A stretch of DNA of 64,000 nucleotides from JAFLBI01 sp964616465. Its GTDB lineage: Bacteria > Bacteroidota > Bacteroidia > Chitinophagales > Chitinophagaceae. Positions 35,258 through 43,783 of this stretch are shown here, one piece after another. Made by a program: the position numbers and the translations under genes. Location: NCBI GenBank assembly GCA_964616465.1, contig CAZTTO010000015.1, forward strand, positions 19,542-83,541, given 5' to 3'. Position 1 is the first letter of the stretch. Each line of letters starts with the position of its first letter. A model generated the notes under the pieces. The model made no database searches. It worked only from the letters and a program-made list of their open reading frames with translations, and was not told the DNA's origin.

Positions 35258-35265
35258 CAAATATA
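35258..35265 (-). promoter_or_regulatory. TAnnTTTG -7 element for the flippase gene
   Basis: TATATTTG on the minus strand lies between the stop of the peroxidase gene (35295) and the flippase coding region. It decides against the longer flippase reading frame. Confidence 0.55.
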
Positions 35266-35294
35266 TCTTGTATTTGTGGGAGACACACAATCAT

Positions 35295-36326
35295 TTAATG
35301 GTGACGAAGTCTGGGATTTTGTAAAACTGTACTATCAGTTAGGGTAAATAAAAATGATTGTAACTGACCCATTTCAAAAGGGGTTAAAGAAATTCTATTT
35401 CGCACCAATGCATCAGTTCCTGGAGCCTGCACCACCCTATTTGAGTAATGATCAAATACATTGATGAGTGTAGGAAATCTACCATCGTGTCCATAAGGAA
35501 ATGTGAGTTGCACATTTCTCAAGCTTGGAACCATAAAACGAAGTGAATCTTCTCGATTTCCCGTTACAGACATTCTTCCAATATCCTTCAGCCCTGGATC
35601 GATTGGCATGCCTATGTTTCTAAAACTGAAATCGGTGAAGAATGGCTCTTTATGGCATGAAACACATTTCTGCTGAAAGATTTCGTATCCCAACTGTTCA
35701 GACAAAGTAAAACTGGCTTCACCCCTTTTCACTTGATCGTACTTGCTGTTGTAGCTAACTATTTGTAGCATATACTGACTTAACGCTTGCAGTATATGCT
35801 TTTCTGAAATATTTTTCGATCCAAATGCTTGTAGAAACAAAATCGGATAATCAGGATCATCTCTCAACTTCTTTAAAATATTCCCCATGGTTTCGCCCAT
35901 TTCATTGGGCGCAGTAATAGGGTGAATAGGCTGATCATCTAACTTAGTAAATCTGCCATCCCAGTTAAATGAGTTTCTCCATGCTAAATTGATTAATCCA
36001 GGTGGATTACGAGTAGAGCTTTGATTATTTACACCATGCGCCAATCCGTGATCGTTGTGGGTAAATCCCTCATGCTGCATATGGCAATCGCCGCAAGAGA
36101 TACTGTTGTCGACACTAAACCGTTTATCATGAAACAATTTCTTCCCCAATTCAAAGCCTTGCTCAGTAAGTGGATTCTCCTGAAAAGGATAGGTAGGCAT
36201 GGGCCAACCGTTTGGCACTTCAAAGACGAGATAGTCAGGCAGTTGAACATCAGCACTCTTTCTGCATGCAAGCACACCAAATGCAGCAATTGATATCAAA
36301 AGACCAATAACCCATATCGTTTTCAT
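35295..36326 (-). CDS. Dihaem cytochrome c peroxidase/MauG family lipoprotein
   Basis: Two CxxCH haem sites are present, CGDCH (about residues 78-82) and CVSCH (about 221-225), with the family layout FELGKKLFHDKRFSVDNSIS before the first and PSLRNVQLTFPYGHDGRF after the second. An N-terminal lipobox (VLAC, Cys21) makes it an anchored periplasmic protein. The family reduces hydrogen peroxide with electrons from cytochrome c or modifies proteins (MauG). Start: the ATG at 36326 is 1 nt after the arfB stop and gives a clean signal peptide; a possible ATG at 36335 would overlap arfB by 8 nt. The gene is translationally coupled to arfB, an odd pairing. Confidence 0.88.
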   Translation of the reverse strand: MKTIWVIGLLISIAAFGVLACRKSADVQLPDYLVFEVPNGWPMPTYPFQENPLTEQGFELGKKLFHDKRFSVDNSISCGDCHMQHEGFTHNDHGLAHGVNNQSSTRNPPGLINLAWRNSFNWDGRFTKLDDQPIHPITAPNEMGETMGNILKKLRDDPDYPILFLQAFGSKNISEKHILQALSQYMLQIVSYNSKYDQVKRGEASFTLSEQLGYEIFQQKCVSCHKEPFFTDFSFRNIGMPIDPGLKDIGRMSVTGNREDSLRFMVPSLRNVQLTFPYGHDGRFPTLINVFDHYSNRVVQAPGTDALVRNRISLTPFEMGQLQSFLFTLTDSTVLQNPRLRHH

Positions 36327-36327
36327 C

Positions 36328-36732
36328 TTATTCATCCTTCCACTTCCAATTTCGATTTTGCTTTTGCTCACCTCGCTTCTTCTTTTGCTCCATGCGCATA
36401 CGAATACTAGCTGGAGTAGGCGCCGTGGCTTTTCTTTCTTTTACTGGCTGTAAAGCTTTTTGTAGCATCGCATTCAACTTCTTACCAACCAACAATTTAT
36501 TTTCTCTTTGTGTTCGAGCTTCTTGCGATTTAACCTGTAATTCACCATGTATTGTTAATTTATGCTGCCAATACTGTTCCACCCGTTTTTTCTGAACCTC
36601 ATCTAACAGCTTTGAACCAGACACATGCCATGAACCTTGCACCATGGTCTCTACCTTGTTCACATGCTGCCCGCCCTTACCACCACTTCTGGCAGTTTGA
36701 AAAACTATTTCAGATCGAATATCTATCTTCAC
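36328..36732 (-). CDS. arfB: Alternative ribosome-rescue factor ArfB (YaeJ-type peptidyl-tRNA hydrolase)
   Basis: ArfB releases ribosomes stalled at the end of broken mRNAs. The protein is the RF catalytic domain alone: SGGKGGQHVNKVETMV with GGQ at residues 20-22. It ends in the long basic tail of the family (RMRMEQKKKRGEQKQNRN), which enters the empty mRNA channel. 134 aa is the usual length. The codon-recognition domain of RF1/RF2 is missing, as expected. It is divergent from dtd, with 27 nt between the starts. Confidence 0.92.
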   Translation of the reverse strand: MKIDIRSEIVFQTARSGGKGGQHVNKVETMVQGSWHVSGSKLLDEVQKKRVEQYWQHKLTIHGELQVKSQEARTQRENKLLVGKKLNAMLQKALQPVKERKATAPTPASIRMRMEQKKKRGEQKQNRNWKWKDE

Positions 36733-36759
36733 CCTTTAAAGGTACTAGTAGTTTAGCTT

Positions 36760-37212
36760 ATGCGTGCAGTTGTACAAAGAGTTCGCCATGCTTCCGTTGA
36801 AATTGATGGACAAACTAAAGGCGCAATTGAAACTGGCTTATTGGTGTTTCTTGGAATTGAAGATGCCGACCAACAATCCGACGTTGATTGGCTAAGCCAG
36901 AAAATTGCTCAACTAAGAATTTTTGATGACGAAAATGGGGTGATGAATAAAAGCGTAATGGATGTAGGTGGAAATATTTTGCTCATCAGTCAATTCACTT
37001 TGCACGCCAGCACCAAAAAAGGAAACAGACCTTCTTACATAAAAGCATCTAAACCCGACCATGCAATTCCATTGTATGAAGCCATGATAACTGCATTGGA
37101 CAAATGCCTCGGAAAATCAATAGCAACAGGCAGCTTTGGGGCCGATATGCAGGTGAATTTGTTGAATAATGGACCGGTTACAATTTTTATAGATACCCAA
37201 AACAAAGAATAA
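36760..37212 (+). CDS. dtd: D-aminoacyl-tRNA deacylase
   Basis: Dtd hydrolyses D-aminoacyl-tRNA (and Gly-tRNA-Ala), protecting translation. Motifs: MRAVVQRVRHASVEIDG at the N-terminus, the conserved SQFTLHA (about residues 77-83) and the cross-subunit GPVTIFID (about 138-145, the Gly-cisPro-like motif in variant form). 150 aa is standard. The next gene (MazG-like) starts 1 nt after the stop. The TAGTTTAG at 36748-36755 is a one-mismatch -7 element directly before the start. Confidence 0.94.
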   Translation: MRAVVQRVRHASVEIDGQTKGAIETGLLVFLGIEDADQQSDVDWLSQKIAQLRIFDDENGVMNKSVMDVGGNILLISQFTLHASTKKGNRPSYIKASKPDHAIPLYEAMITALDKCLGKSIATGSFGADMQVNLLNNGPVTIFIDTQNKE

Positions 37213-37213
37213 A

Positions 37214-37567
37214 ATGACCATTCAAGAAGCCCAAGAGCGAGTAGATCAATGGATTCAGACCCTCGGCGTGAAATACTTTCATGAGCTTACTAATACAGCT
37301 ATACTAATGGAAGAAGTAGGCGAAATGAGTCGCCTCATGGCAAGAATGTATGGTGAGCAATCTTTTAAAAAATCTGATCCACTTGCAAATGCTTCTCAAG
37401 AGGAAAGAAAACGGGCTTTGGCCGATGAAATGGCTGATGTTCTTTGGGTTTTGCTTTGCTTGGCCAACCAAACTGGCATTCGATTAGACCAAGCGCTGGA
37501 AGCTAATCTCGCTAAAAAAACACAACGCGATTTTGATAGGCATATCAATAACCCGAAACTTCAATAA
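37214..37567 (+). CDS. MazG-like nucleotide pyrophosphohydrolase
   Basis: The 117-aa all-alpha protein has the MazG/dUTPase-like metal motif: EEVGEMSRLMARMYG (ExxE, about residues 36-40) and ADEMADVLWVLLCLA (ExxD, about 75-79). It would hydrolyse a non-canonical or excess NTP to NMP and pyrophosphate. It is a single-domain form of the kind common in Bacteroidota. It follows dtd with one base between, so the two quality-control enzymes form an operon. Confidence 0.88.
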   Translation: MTIQEAQERVDQWIQTLGVKYFHELTNTAILMEEVGEMSRLMARMYGEQSFKKSDPLANASQEERKRALADEMADVLWVLLCLANQTGIRLDQALEANLAKKTQRDFDRHINNPKLQ

Positions 37568-37603
37568 GGCGTTCTAAAAATGGGCTTTCATGGCTGTTTA
37601 ACT

Positions 37604-37611
37604 ATATTTGC
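37604..37611 (+). promoter_or_regulatory. TAnnTTTG -7 element of glyS
   Basis: TATATTTG matches the consensus exactly, 6 nt before the ATG at 37618, implying a very short or no leader. Confidence 0.6.
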
Positions 37612-37617
37612 AGCCTT

Positions 37618-39078
37618 ATGAGTACAACGGCAGACAATCAATTCCAGCAAATTATATCTCACGCCAAAGAATATGGCTTTGTTTTTCCTAGTAGTGAAAT
37701 TTATGATGGCTTAAGTGCGGTGTACGATTACGGTCCGCATGGCTCAGAATTGAAAAAAAATATTCGCGATTACTGGTGGAAAAGCATGACCCAAATGCAT
37801 GAAAACATTGTGGGTATTGATGCAGCAATTTTCATGCATCCAACAACTTGGAAGGCTAGTGGGCACGTTGATAATTTCAGCGATCCAATGATTGATAATA
37901 AGGATAGCAAAAAGCGCTATCGTGTTGACCACTTAATTGAGCAATACGCCGATAAGCTTACTGAAGCTGGAAAAGAAGATCAAGCAAAGGAAATCTTGCA
38001 TCAAATGGAGGCTTTGTTGGCTGCAGAAAACTTTCAAGGATTACTGGATTTAATTCAAAATAATAAAATTGCTTGTAGTGTAAGTGGAACTTGTAACTGG
38101 ACTGAAATCAGACAGTTTAACCTCATGTTTGATACTAAAATGGGTTCTGTTTCTGATGATGCTGATACCATTTACCTAAGACCAGAAACAGCACAAGGTA
38201 TTTTCGTGAACTTTTTGAATGTGCAAAAAACTGCACGCATGAAAATTCCTTTTGGCATTGCACAAGTTGGTAAGGCTTTTAGAAATGAAATCGTAGCCCG
38301 CCAATTTATTTTTAGGATGCGCGAATTTGAACAAATGGAAATGCAATTCTTTGTTCGCCCCGGTACACAAAAACAATGGTACGAATACTGGAAGGAAGAG
38401 CGAATGAAGTGGCATGCTAGCTTAGGAATTCCTGCTGAAAAGTATCGATTCCACGATCACGTGAAGCTTGCACACTATGCAGATGCTGCTCTTGATATTG
38501 AATTTGAATTTCCATTCGGTTTTAAAGAGGTGGAAGGAATTCACTCTAGAACAGATTACGATTTACGCAGGCACCAAGAATTCAGCAAAAAGAAAATGCA
38601 ATATTTTGATGCTGATACAGATGAGCAAGGAAAACCCTATGGAAACTACATTCCTTATGTAATTGAAACATCAATTGGCTTGGATCGTATGTTTTTGTTG
38701 GTGTTGAGCCATGCCTATCAAGAGGAAAAATTAACGAAGGAAGACGGCTCAACCGATGAACGTGTTGTCTTAAAAATTCCTGCAAAAATTGCTCCTGTTA
38801 AATTGGCAATCCTTCCACTAACGAAAAAAGATGGTCTTCCAGAAATTGCAAGGGGCTTAATGGATACTTGTAAGCCTTACTTCAAATGTTTTTACGAAGA
38901 AAAAGACGCTATTGGAAAACGCTACCGACGCCAAGATGCCATTGGAACTCCTTTCTGTGTAACTATTGATCATCAAACAAAAGAAGATCATACAGTTACT
39001 ATTCGTCACCGCGATAGTATGCAACAAGAAAGAGTGAAATTGGAAGATGTGAAAAATATAGTACTACAGGCGCTATAA
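37618..39078 (+). CDS. glyS: Glycyl-tRNA synthetase, dimeric (eukaryote-like) type
   Basis: This class II aminoacyl-tRNA synthetase charges tRNA-Gly. N-terminal segment FVFPSSEIYDGLSAVYDYGPHG, motif 2 region GIAQVGKAFRNEIVARQFIFRMREFEQ and motif 3 ETSIGLDRMFL are clear. The anticodon-binding domain follows from about residue 385 (PVKLAILPLTKKDGLPEIA). At 486 aa it is the alpha-2 form, not the alpha2-beta2 form of Proteobacteria. The 3' end overlaps the convergent alkyltransferase-like gene by 6 nt. Confidence 0.96.
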   Translation: MSTTADNQFQQIISHAKEYGFVFPSSEIYDGLSAVYDYGPHGSELKKNIRDYWWKSMTQMHENIVGIDAAIFMHPTTWKASGHVDNFSDPMIDNKDSKKRYRVDHLIEQYADKLTEAGKEDQAKEILHQMEALLAAENFQGLLDLIQNNKIACSVSGTCNWTEIRQFNLMFDTKMGSVSDDADTIYLRPETAQGIFVNFLNVQKTARMKIPFGIAQVGKAFRNEIVARQFIFRMREFEQMEMQFFVRPGTQKQWYEYWKEERMKWHASLGIPAEKYRFHDHVKLAHYADAALDIEFEFPFGFKEVEGIHSRTDYDLRRHQEFSKKKMQYFDADTDEQGKPYGNYIPYVIETSIGLDRMFLLVLSHAYQEEKLTKEDGSTDERVVLKIPAKIAPVKLAILPLTKKDGLPEIARGLMDTCKPYFKCFYEEKDAIGKRYRRQDAIGTPFCVTIDHQTKEDHTVTIRHRDSMQQERVKLEDVKNIVLQAL

Positions 39079-39456
39079 CAATTTGTCAATTTCTGTTTGA
39101 GGATCCCAGAATAATTCTTTGAAGCGAACAACCTGGTTGTTTTTCACTTCTATGCCTTCAGACTGAAGCAGTTCTTCCATACGCGTGGGTGTTTCAAAAT
39201 GCATCTTACCACTTAGTAATCCTTGACGGTTGACTATTCTATGTGCGGGTACAGGTGGTTCAACCACATGAGAGGCATTCATTGCCCATCCAACCATACG
39301 TGCACTGCTGCCTGTTCCTAAATATTTTGCAATAGCACCGTAGGTGCTCACTCGACCATAAGGCACTAAGCGAACTACTGCAAAAACCAATTCAAAAAAA
39401 CTCTCTGAAAAATTTTTATCCCTAAATGTATACACAGGTAATTTCGACATAAACAT
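39073..39456 (-). CDS. Alkyltransferase-like protein (ATL), MGMT fold without the catalytic cysteine
   Basis: The sequence is that of the C-terminal DNA-binding domain of O6-methylguanine-DNA methyltransferase: VPYGRVSTYGAIAKYLG at about residues 31-47 and the Arg-finger region SARMVGWAMNAS. Where MGMT has PCHRV it reads VPAHRIV (Ala71), so the alkyl-accepting Cys is missing. This is the mark of ATL proteins, which bind O6-alkylguanine and hand it to nucleotide excision repair. The gene lies next to an FNR-type reductase and near mfd, the transcription-repair coupling factor. The start may be Met1 or Met3. Confidence 0.88.
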   Translation of the reverse strand: MFMSKLPVYTFRDKNFSESFFELVFAVVRLVPYGRVSTYGAIAKYLGTGSSARMVGWAMNASHVVEPPVPAHRIVNRQGLLSGKMHFETPTRMEELLQSEGIEVKNNQVVRFKELFWDPQTEIDKLL

Positions 39457-39460
39457 TTTC

Positions 39461-40216
39461 TTATCCGTATAACTCTAAATGCACATCCTCTTTAGTATAA
39501 CCCATTGCAAGAATACGTGCTTTGGCTTCATCAATCATTTCCTTCCATCCACATAAATAAAAATAAGCAGGCGCAGGCTTTCCTTCTTGATATCCGGGGT
39601 GTTGTTTTACCATTTGTTCATACACGCCGTGTACATATCCAACATGACTGCCATTTGGCACATCTTGTTCCCTTGAAAAACAGGGATGATGGTAAAAATC
39701 TGACATCTCTTTTTCCAACTGCTTCAGCTCTGGTCCATACAAACAATCGCCAAAGGTTCTACAGCCAAATACCAAATGAATTTTTTTATGTGGAATATTC
39801 ATACGATGAATATGATGAACCATTGAGCGGAAAGGCGCAATTCCTGTTCCTGTACAAATGAAATATAAATCCCTGTCTATGTTTGCAGGCAACACAAACT
39901 TTCCTTGTGGACCGCGCAATAATAATTCCGAACCCTCCTCCACAGAAACATCTTCAAACAAATACCGGGTTCCTAATCCACCTTCTAATCTAACAATTAC
40001 CAACTCAATGGTATTGGTCCCATCGGGACATGAAGCAATTGAATAACTCCGCCAACGCTTATTTTTCTTTTCATGAATAGGCAAATCCAGCGTTACGAAC
40101 TGTCCAGGCTCAAAAGGAAAATCATTTACTTCAGTTAATTCTAACCAAAACCTCCGTGTTTGAGCGGTTGCTTGCTCAATTCGAGTGACTTTTGCCTTTT
40201 GCCAGGGTTGCAACAT
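39461..40216 (-). CDS. Ferredoxin--NADP reductase-like flavoprotein
   Basis: The 251-aa protein has an FAD-binding barrel with RSYSIAS (about residues 55-61), the GLGTRYLFE stretch, and an NAD(P)-binding domain with FICTGTGIAPFRSM (about 118-131). A C-terminal FYLCGWKEMIDEAKARIL follows, with CG of the family (about 221-222). It ends DVHLELYG, as in bacterial FPR enzymes. It would pass electrons between NADPH and ferredoxin or flavodoxin; here it could serve KorA-type enzymes (inference). The gene precedes the ATL gene by 4 nt and is divergent from mfd. Confidence 0.88.
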   Translation of the reverse strand: MLQPWQKAKVTRIEQATAQTRRFWLELTEVNDFPFEPGQFVTLDLPIHEKKNKRWRSYSIASCPDGTNTIELVIVRLEGGLGTRYLFEDVSVEEGSELLLRGPQGKFVLPANIDRDLYFICTGTGIAPFRSMVHHIHRMNIPHKKIHLVFGCRTFGDCLYGPELKQLEKEMSDFYHHPCFSREQDVPNGSHVGYVHGVYEQMVKQHPGYQEGKPAPAYFYLCGWKEMIDEAKARILAMGYTKEDVHLELYG

Positions 40217-40297
40217 AGTCCGAAATTTTATTCAAGGTAACTTTTTTAAACGATTCAACCGTTTCAAGTGTTCATTCAACATTCTTAATCAAACCCT

Positions 40298-40305
40298 TAC
40301 TTTTG
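40298..40305 (+). promoter_or_regulatory. TAnnTTTG -7 element of mfd
   Basis: TACTTTTG matches the consensus exactly, 17 nt before the ATG at 40323. It lies downstream of the alternative, longer reading frame start, so it supports the shorter mfd start. Confidence 0.62.
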
Positions 40306-40322
40306 CAGCCCTAAGGTTGGAG

Positions 40323-43300
40323 ATGACGAATTTGGGAGCACTTTTGGATGCCTTGAATAAAACACCCCAGTTACAACAACTGGTGAATGCTATTCTATTC
40401 CCTGAACCAACCCAAGAACACTTTTATTTACAAGGGTTACAAGGAAGTAGCTCTGCATTGGTTTTGAGTGCATTATTTCATCAGCTCAAACAGCAAGAAG
40501 AAAAATCACCGCTACAGGTTGTAGTTTTAAATGATGCTGAAGAAGCTGCTTATTTTCACAACACACTCGAAAGTCTCACGCAAGCTCTTAATCTTTTTTA
40601 CTTTCCTTCTTCTTTCAAGAATAGAAAAAACTTTTCATTGCTCAATAGCAGTCATGTGATGCTAAGAACAGAAGCACTTACGCATCTAGCAGCTGGCAGC
40701 AATGGCATTGTTATTACCTACCCTGAAGCCTTGGTTGAGAAAGTTGTTCTTCCTAAAACGCTCACCAATAACATTATCTATATTAAGTCGAATGATACTG
40801 TACAAATTGATAGTATCATGGAACTCTTAGTGATGTATGGGTTTAGCAGAACCGATTTTGTGTACGAACCTGGACAGTTTGCGTTGCGTGGAGGTATATT
40901 GGATATTTATTCGTTTGGAAACGATAAGCCTTATCGGATTGAACTATTTGGAAATGAAGTAGACTCCATTCGCATATTTGATCCTGAAACACAACTGAGT
41001 GAGAGAAAACTCACCCAAGTAAGCATTATCCCCAATATAGATACCCAGTTTGAGAGCAATGAGAAAGTTTCTTTTATTGACTTTTTGACCAATAAAGCAA
41101 TTTTCTGGATCAAGGATTGGGATATTGTTCTAGAAAAACTAGAACAGCAAGAAGACGATCTTGCCGCTTTCATGTCATTTTGGAAAACAAAGAATGAAGA
41201 GCCGGAAGAAGAAGAGGATGATCATTTAACCAGATTAAAAGAAGTGCGTGCTGAAGATTTTGTTCCAGCAGCTACATTGAACAGAGGTATTCAAACACAA
41301 CAAACCATAGAGTTTGGTTATCGTCCACACTTAGCAAAAGAAGAAATTAGTTTTTCTACACAAGTCCAGCCTGCTTTCAACCGACAGTTCGACTTACTCA
41401 TAAACGACTTAAAGCAAAAAGAGGCCGCGGGATATACCATTTATTTATTTGCAGATCAAGTAAAACAATTAGAGAGGCTGTACAGCATCTTCCAAGACTT
41501 ACAAACCAATATTAATTTTACGCCTGTACCTGCATCTATTCATGAAGGGTTCTTATTTCACGATATAAAAGCTGTTTGTTATACAGATCATCAAATATTT
41601 CAACGATACCATAAGTATAAAGTCAAGCAAGCTTATAATAAAAACAAAGCCCTTACATTAAAAACTTTGCGTGATTTACAGCCCGGAGATTTTGTAACGC
41701 ATATTGATCATGGTGTGGGTACTTATAGTGGCTTACAAAAAATTGAAGTAAATGGTAAGATGCAGGAAGCTGTTAGAATCATTTATAAGGACAGCGATAT
41801 TTTGTATGTAAACATCAACTCACTTCATAAAATTTCTAAATACACTGGCAAGGAAGGTACTGTTCCAAAAATCAATAAGTTAGGCAGTGATGTTTGGAAT
41901 AGATTAAAAGAAAAAACAAAGGCTAAGGTTAAAGAAATTGCATTCGACCTTATTAAACTATACGCTCAAAGAAAAGCTCAGGAAGGATTTGCTCACTCAC
42001 CCGATAACTATTTACAAACCGAATTAGAGGCAAGTTTCATTTACGAAGACACACCAGACCAAAGTAAGGCTACTGCAGATGTAAAAAAAGATATGGAAAG
42101 CTCATCGCCAATGGATAGACTTGTTTGTGGTGATGTTGGATTTGGAAAAACAGAGGTTGCTATACGCGCCGCATTCAAAACTTGTGTAGATGGCAAGCAG
42201 GCTGCTGTATTAGTACCTACAACTATTCTTGCATTTCAACATTATAAAACCTTCAAAGAGCGTTTAAAAGATTTTCCTGTAACAGTCGATTATATCAACC
42301 GCTTTAAAACTTCGAAAGAGAAAAAAGAAACCCTTCAAAAATTAGCAGAGGGAAAAATTGATATTATTGTTGGTACACATGGCTTATTAGGTAAAGATGT
42401 GCAATTCAAAAACCTTGGTTTGATGGTAATTGATGAAGAGCAAAAGTTTGGAGTAGCACACAAAGAGAAGTTGAAAACGCTCAAAACCAATGTTGATTGC
42501 TTAACGTTAACAGCCACTCCTATCCCACGTACACTACAATTCAGTTTAATGGGTGCGCGCGATTTGAGTGTTATGAATACTCCTCCACCTAACCGTCAGC
42601 CTATTCAAACTGAAGTTCAAGTTTTCAATGATGAGTTTATCCGCGATGCTATTTATTATGAAACCAATAGAGGCGGTCAAGTCTTTTTTATTCATAATCG
42701 TGTGCAAGGATTGCCTGAAATGGCTAACCTTATTCAAGCACAGTGCCCCGATTTAAGTGTTTCATTTGCACATGGTCAAATGGAGGGACATGAATTAGAA
42801 GAACGCATCCTTGATTTTGTGGAGAAGAAATATGATGTGCTGGTTTGTACCAATATTGTTGAGAGCGGCGTAGACATTCCCAATGTGAACACAATTATCG
42901 TTAATAATGCTCACCAATTTGGACTAAGTGACTTACACCAGTTAAGAGGACGAGTAGGCAGAAGCAATAAAAAAGCATTTTGCTATTTACTTGCGCCACC
43001 TATGAAAACATTGCCTACCGATTCAAGAAAACGTCTTCAAACTTTAGAACAATTCAGCGATTTAGGAAGTGGATTTCAAATTGCAATGCGCGATTTAGAT
43101 ATTAGAGGAGCAGGTAACATGCTTGGAGGTGAGCAAAGCGGATTTATGGCAGAGATTGGATTTGAAATGTATCAGAAAATTTTAGATGAAGCAATCCGCG
43201 AATTAAAACGCACTTCATTCAAAGATTTATTCAAAGAGGAAATCACTCGCCAAGATGACTTTGTGTCTGATTGTACCATTGATACAGATCTTGAAATTTT

Positions 43301-43766
43301 GATCCCTGATGAATATGTAGAAAGCATTTCAGAAAGATTAAGCCTATACACTCGTTTAGATCAATGTGAAAAAGATGAGGAGCTCGATGATTTTCACCGC
43401 GAACTTTTAGATCGTTTTGGTCCAGTACCACAACAAGTAGAGGACCTTTTCAGAACGGTTAGGTGCAGGTGGAAAGCCATTGAACTAGGTTTTGAAAAAA
43501 TGAGTTTAAAACAAGAAACCCTACGTTGCTATTTCATCAACAAAAATGATTCGCCCTATTTTGAATCGGACATATTCAAAAAAATTCTAAGCTATTTACA
43601 AACAAGCACCAACCAAGCAAGGCTCAAGCAAGTTGGTAAAAACTTCCTATTAGTTGTTGATTCTGTTAAAAACATGGACGACATGGAACGTTTTCTTCAT
43701 AGAATGCATGTGGCTGTTGTACCAAAAAAAACTTCCCCTGAAAAACAGGAGAAGTTAGCTGAGTAA
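40323..43766 (+). CDS. mfd: Transcription-repair coupling factor
   Basis: Mfd removes RNA polymerase stalled at DNA damage and recruits UvrA. The 1147-aa protein has the UvrB-like N-terminal domains (to about 340) and the RNA polymerase-interacting domain starting with LQPGDFVTHIDHGVGTYSG. The RecG-like translocase follows, with Walker A GDVGFGKTEVA, the DEEQ box in VIDEEQKFGV, TATPIPRTL and the QLRGRVGRS motif VI, and the C-terminal TRCF domain closes it. E. coli Mfd has 1148 residues. The frame is open 46 codons further upstream, but the -7 element at 40298 and the match of MTNLGALLDAL to the family start favour 40323. Its last codons hold the hairpin that terminates gyrB on the other strand. 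Confidence 0.96.
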   Translation: MTNLGALLDALNKTPQLQQLVNAILFPEPTQEHFYLQGLQGSSSALVLSALFHQLKQQEEKSPLQVVVLNDAEEAAYFHNTLESLTQALNLFYFPSSFKNRKNFSLLNSSHVMLRTEALTHLAAGSNGIVITYPEALVEKVVLPKTLTNNIIYIKSNDTVQIDSIMELLVMYGFSRTDFVYEPGQFALRGGILDIYSFGNDKPYRIELFGNEVDSIRIFDPETQLSERKLTQVSIIPNIDTQFESNEKVSFIDFLTNKAIFWIKDWDIVLEKLEQQEDDLAAFMSFWKTKNEEPEEEEDDHLTRLKEVRAEDFVPAATLNRGIQTQQTIEFGYRPHLAKEEISFSTQVQPAFNRQFDLLINDLKQKEAAGYTIYLFADQVKQLERLYSIFQDLQTNINFTPVPASIHEGFLFHDIKAVCYTDHQIFQRYHKYKVKQAYNKNKALTLKTLRDLQPGDFVTHIDHGVGTYSGLQKIEVNGKMQEAVRIIYKDSDILYVNINSLHKISKYTGKEGTVPKINKLGSDVWNRLKEKTKAKVKEIAFDLIKLYAQRKAQEGFAHSPDNYLQTELEASFIYEDTPDQSKATADVKKDMESSSPMDRLVCGDVGFGKTEVAIRAAFKTCVDGKQAAVLVPTTILAFQHYKTFKERLKDFPVTVDYINRFKTSKEKKETLQKLAEGKIDIIVGTHGLLGKDVQFKNLGLMVIDEEQKFGVAHKEKLKTLKTNVDCLTLTATPIPRTLQFSLMGARDLSVMNTPPPNRQPIQTEVQVFNDEFIRDAIYYETNRGGQVFFIHNRVQGLPEMANLIQAQCPDLSVSFAHGQMEGHELEERILDFVEKKYDVLVCTNIVESGVDIPNVNTIIVNNAHQFGLSDLHQLRGRVGRSNKKAFCYLLAPPMKTLPTDSRKRLQTLEQFSDLGSGFQIAMRDLDIRGAGNMLGGEQSGFMAEIGFEMYQKILDEAIRELKRTSFKDLFKEEITRQDDFVSDCTIDTDLEILIPDEYVESISERLSLYTRLDQCEKDEELDDFHRELLDRFGPVPQQVEDLFRTVRCRWKAIELGFEKMSLKQETLRCYFINKNDSPYFESDIFKKILSYLQTSTNQARLKQVGKNFLLVVDSVKNMDDMERFLHRMHVAVVPKKTSPEKQEKLAE
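43724..43756 (-). terminator. gyrB terminator inside the 3' end of mfd
   Basis: On the minus strand AACTTCTCCTG and CAGGGGAAGTT pair over 11 bp (one U-G) with a TTTTT loop, followed by TTTTTT. It begins 28 nt after the gyrB stop and lies entirely within the last codons of mfd. Confidence 0.75.
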
Positions 43767-43783
43767 AAATTATTTACAAATTA

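Noticed and set aside
40203..40217. TTGCAACATAG at the start of the FNR-type reductase gene as a metal operator
   Set aside because: It lies within coding sequence (the first codons) and lacks the second half-site.
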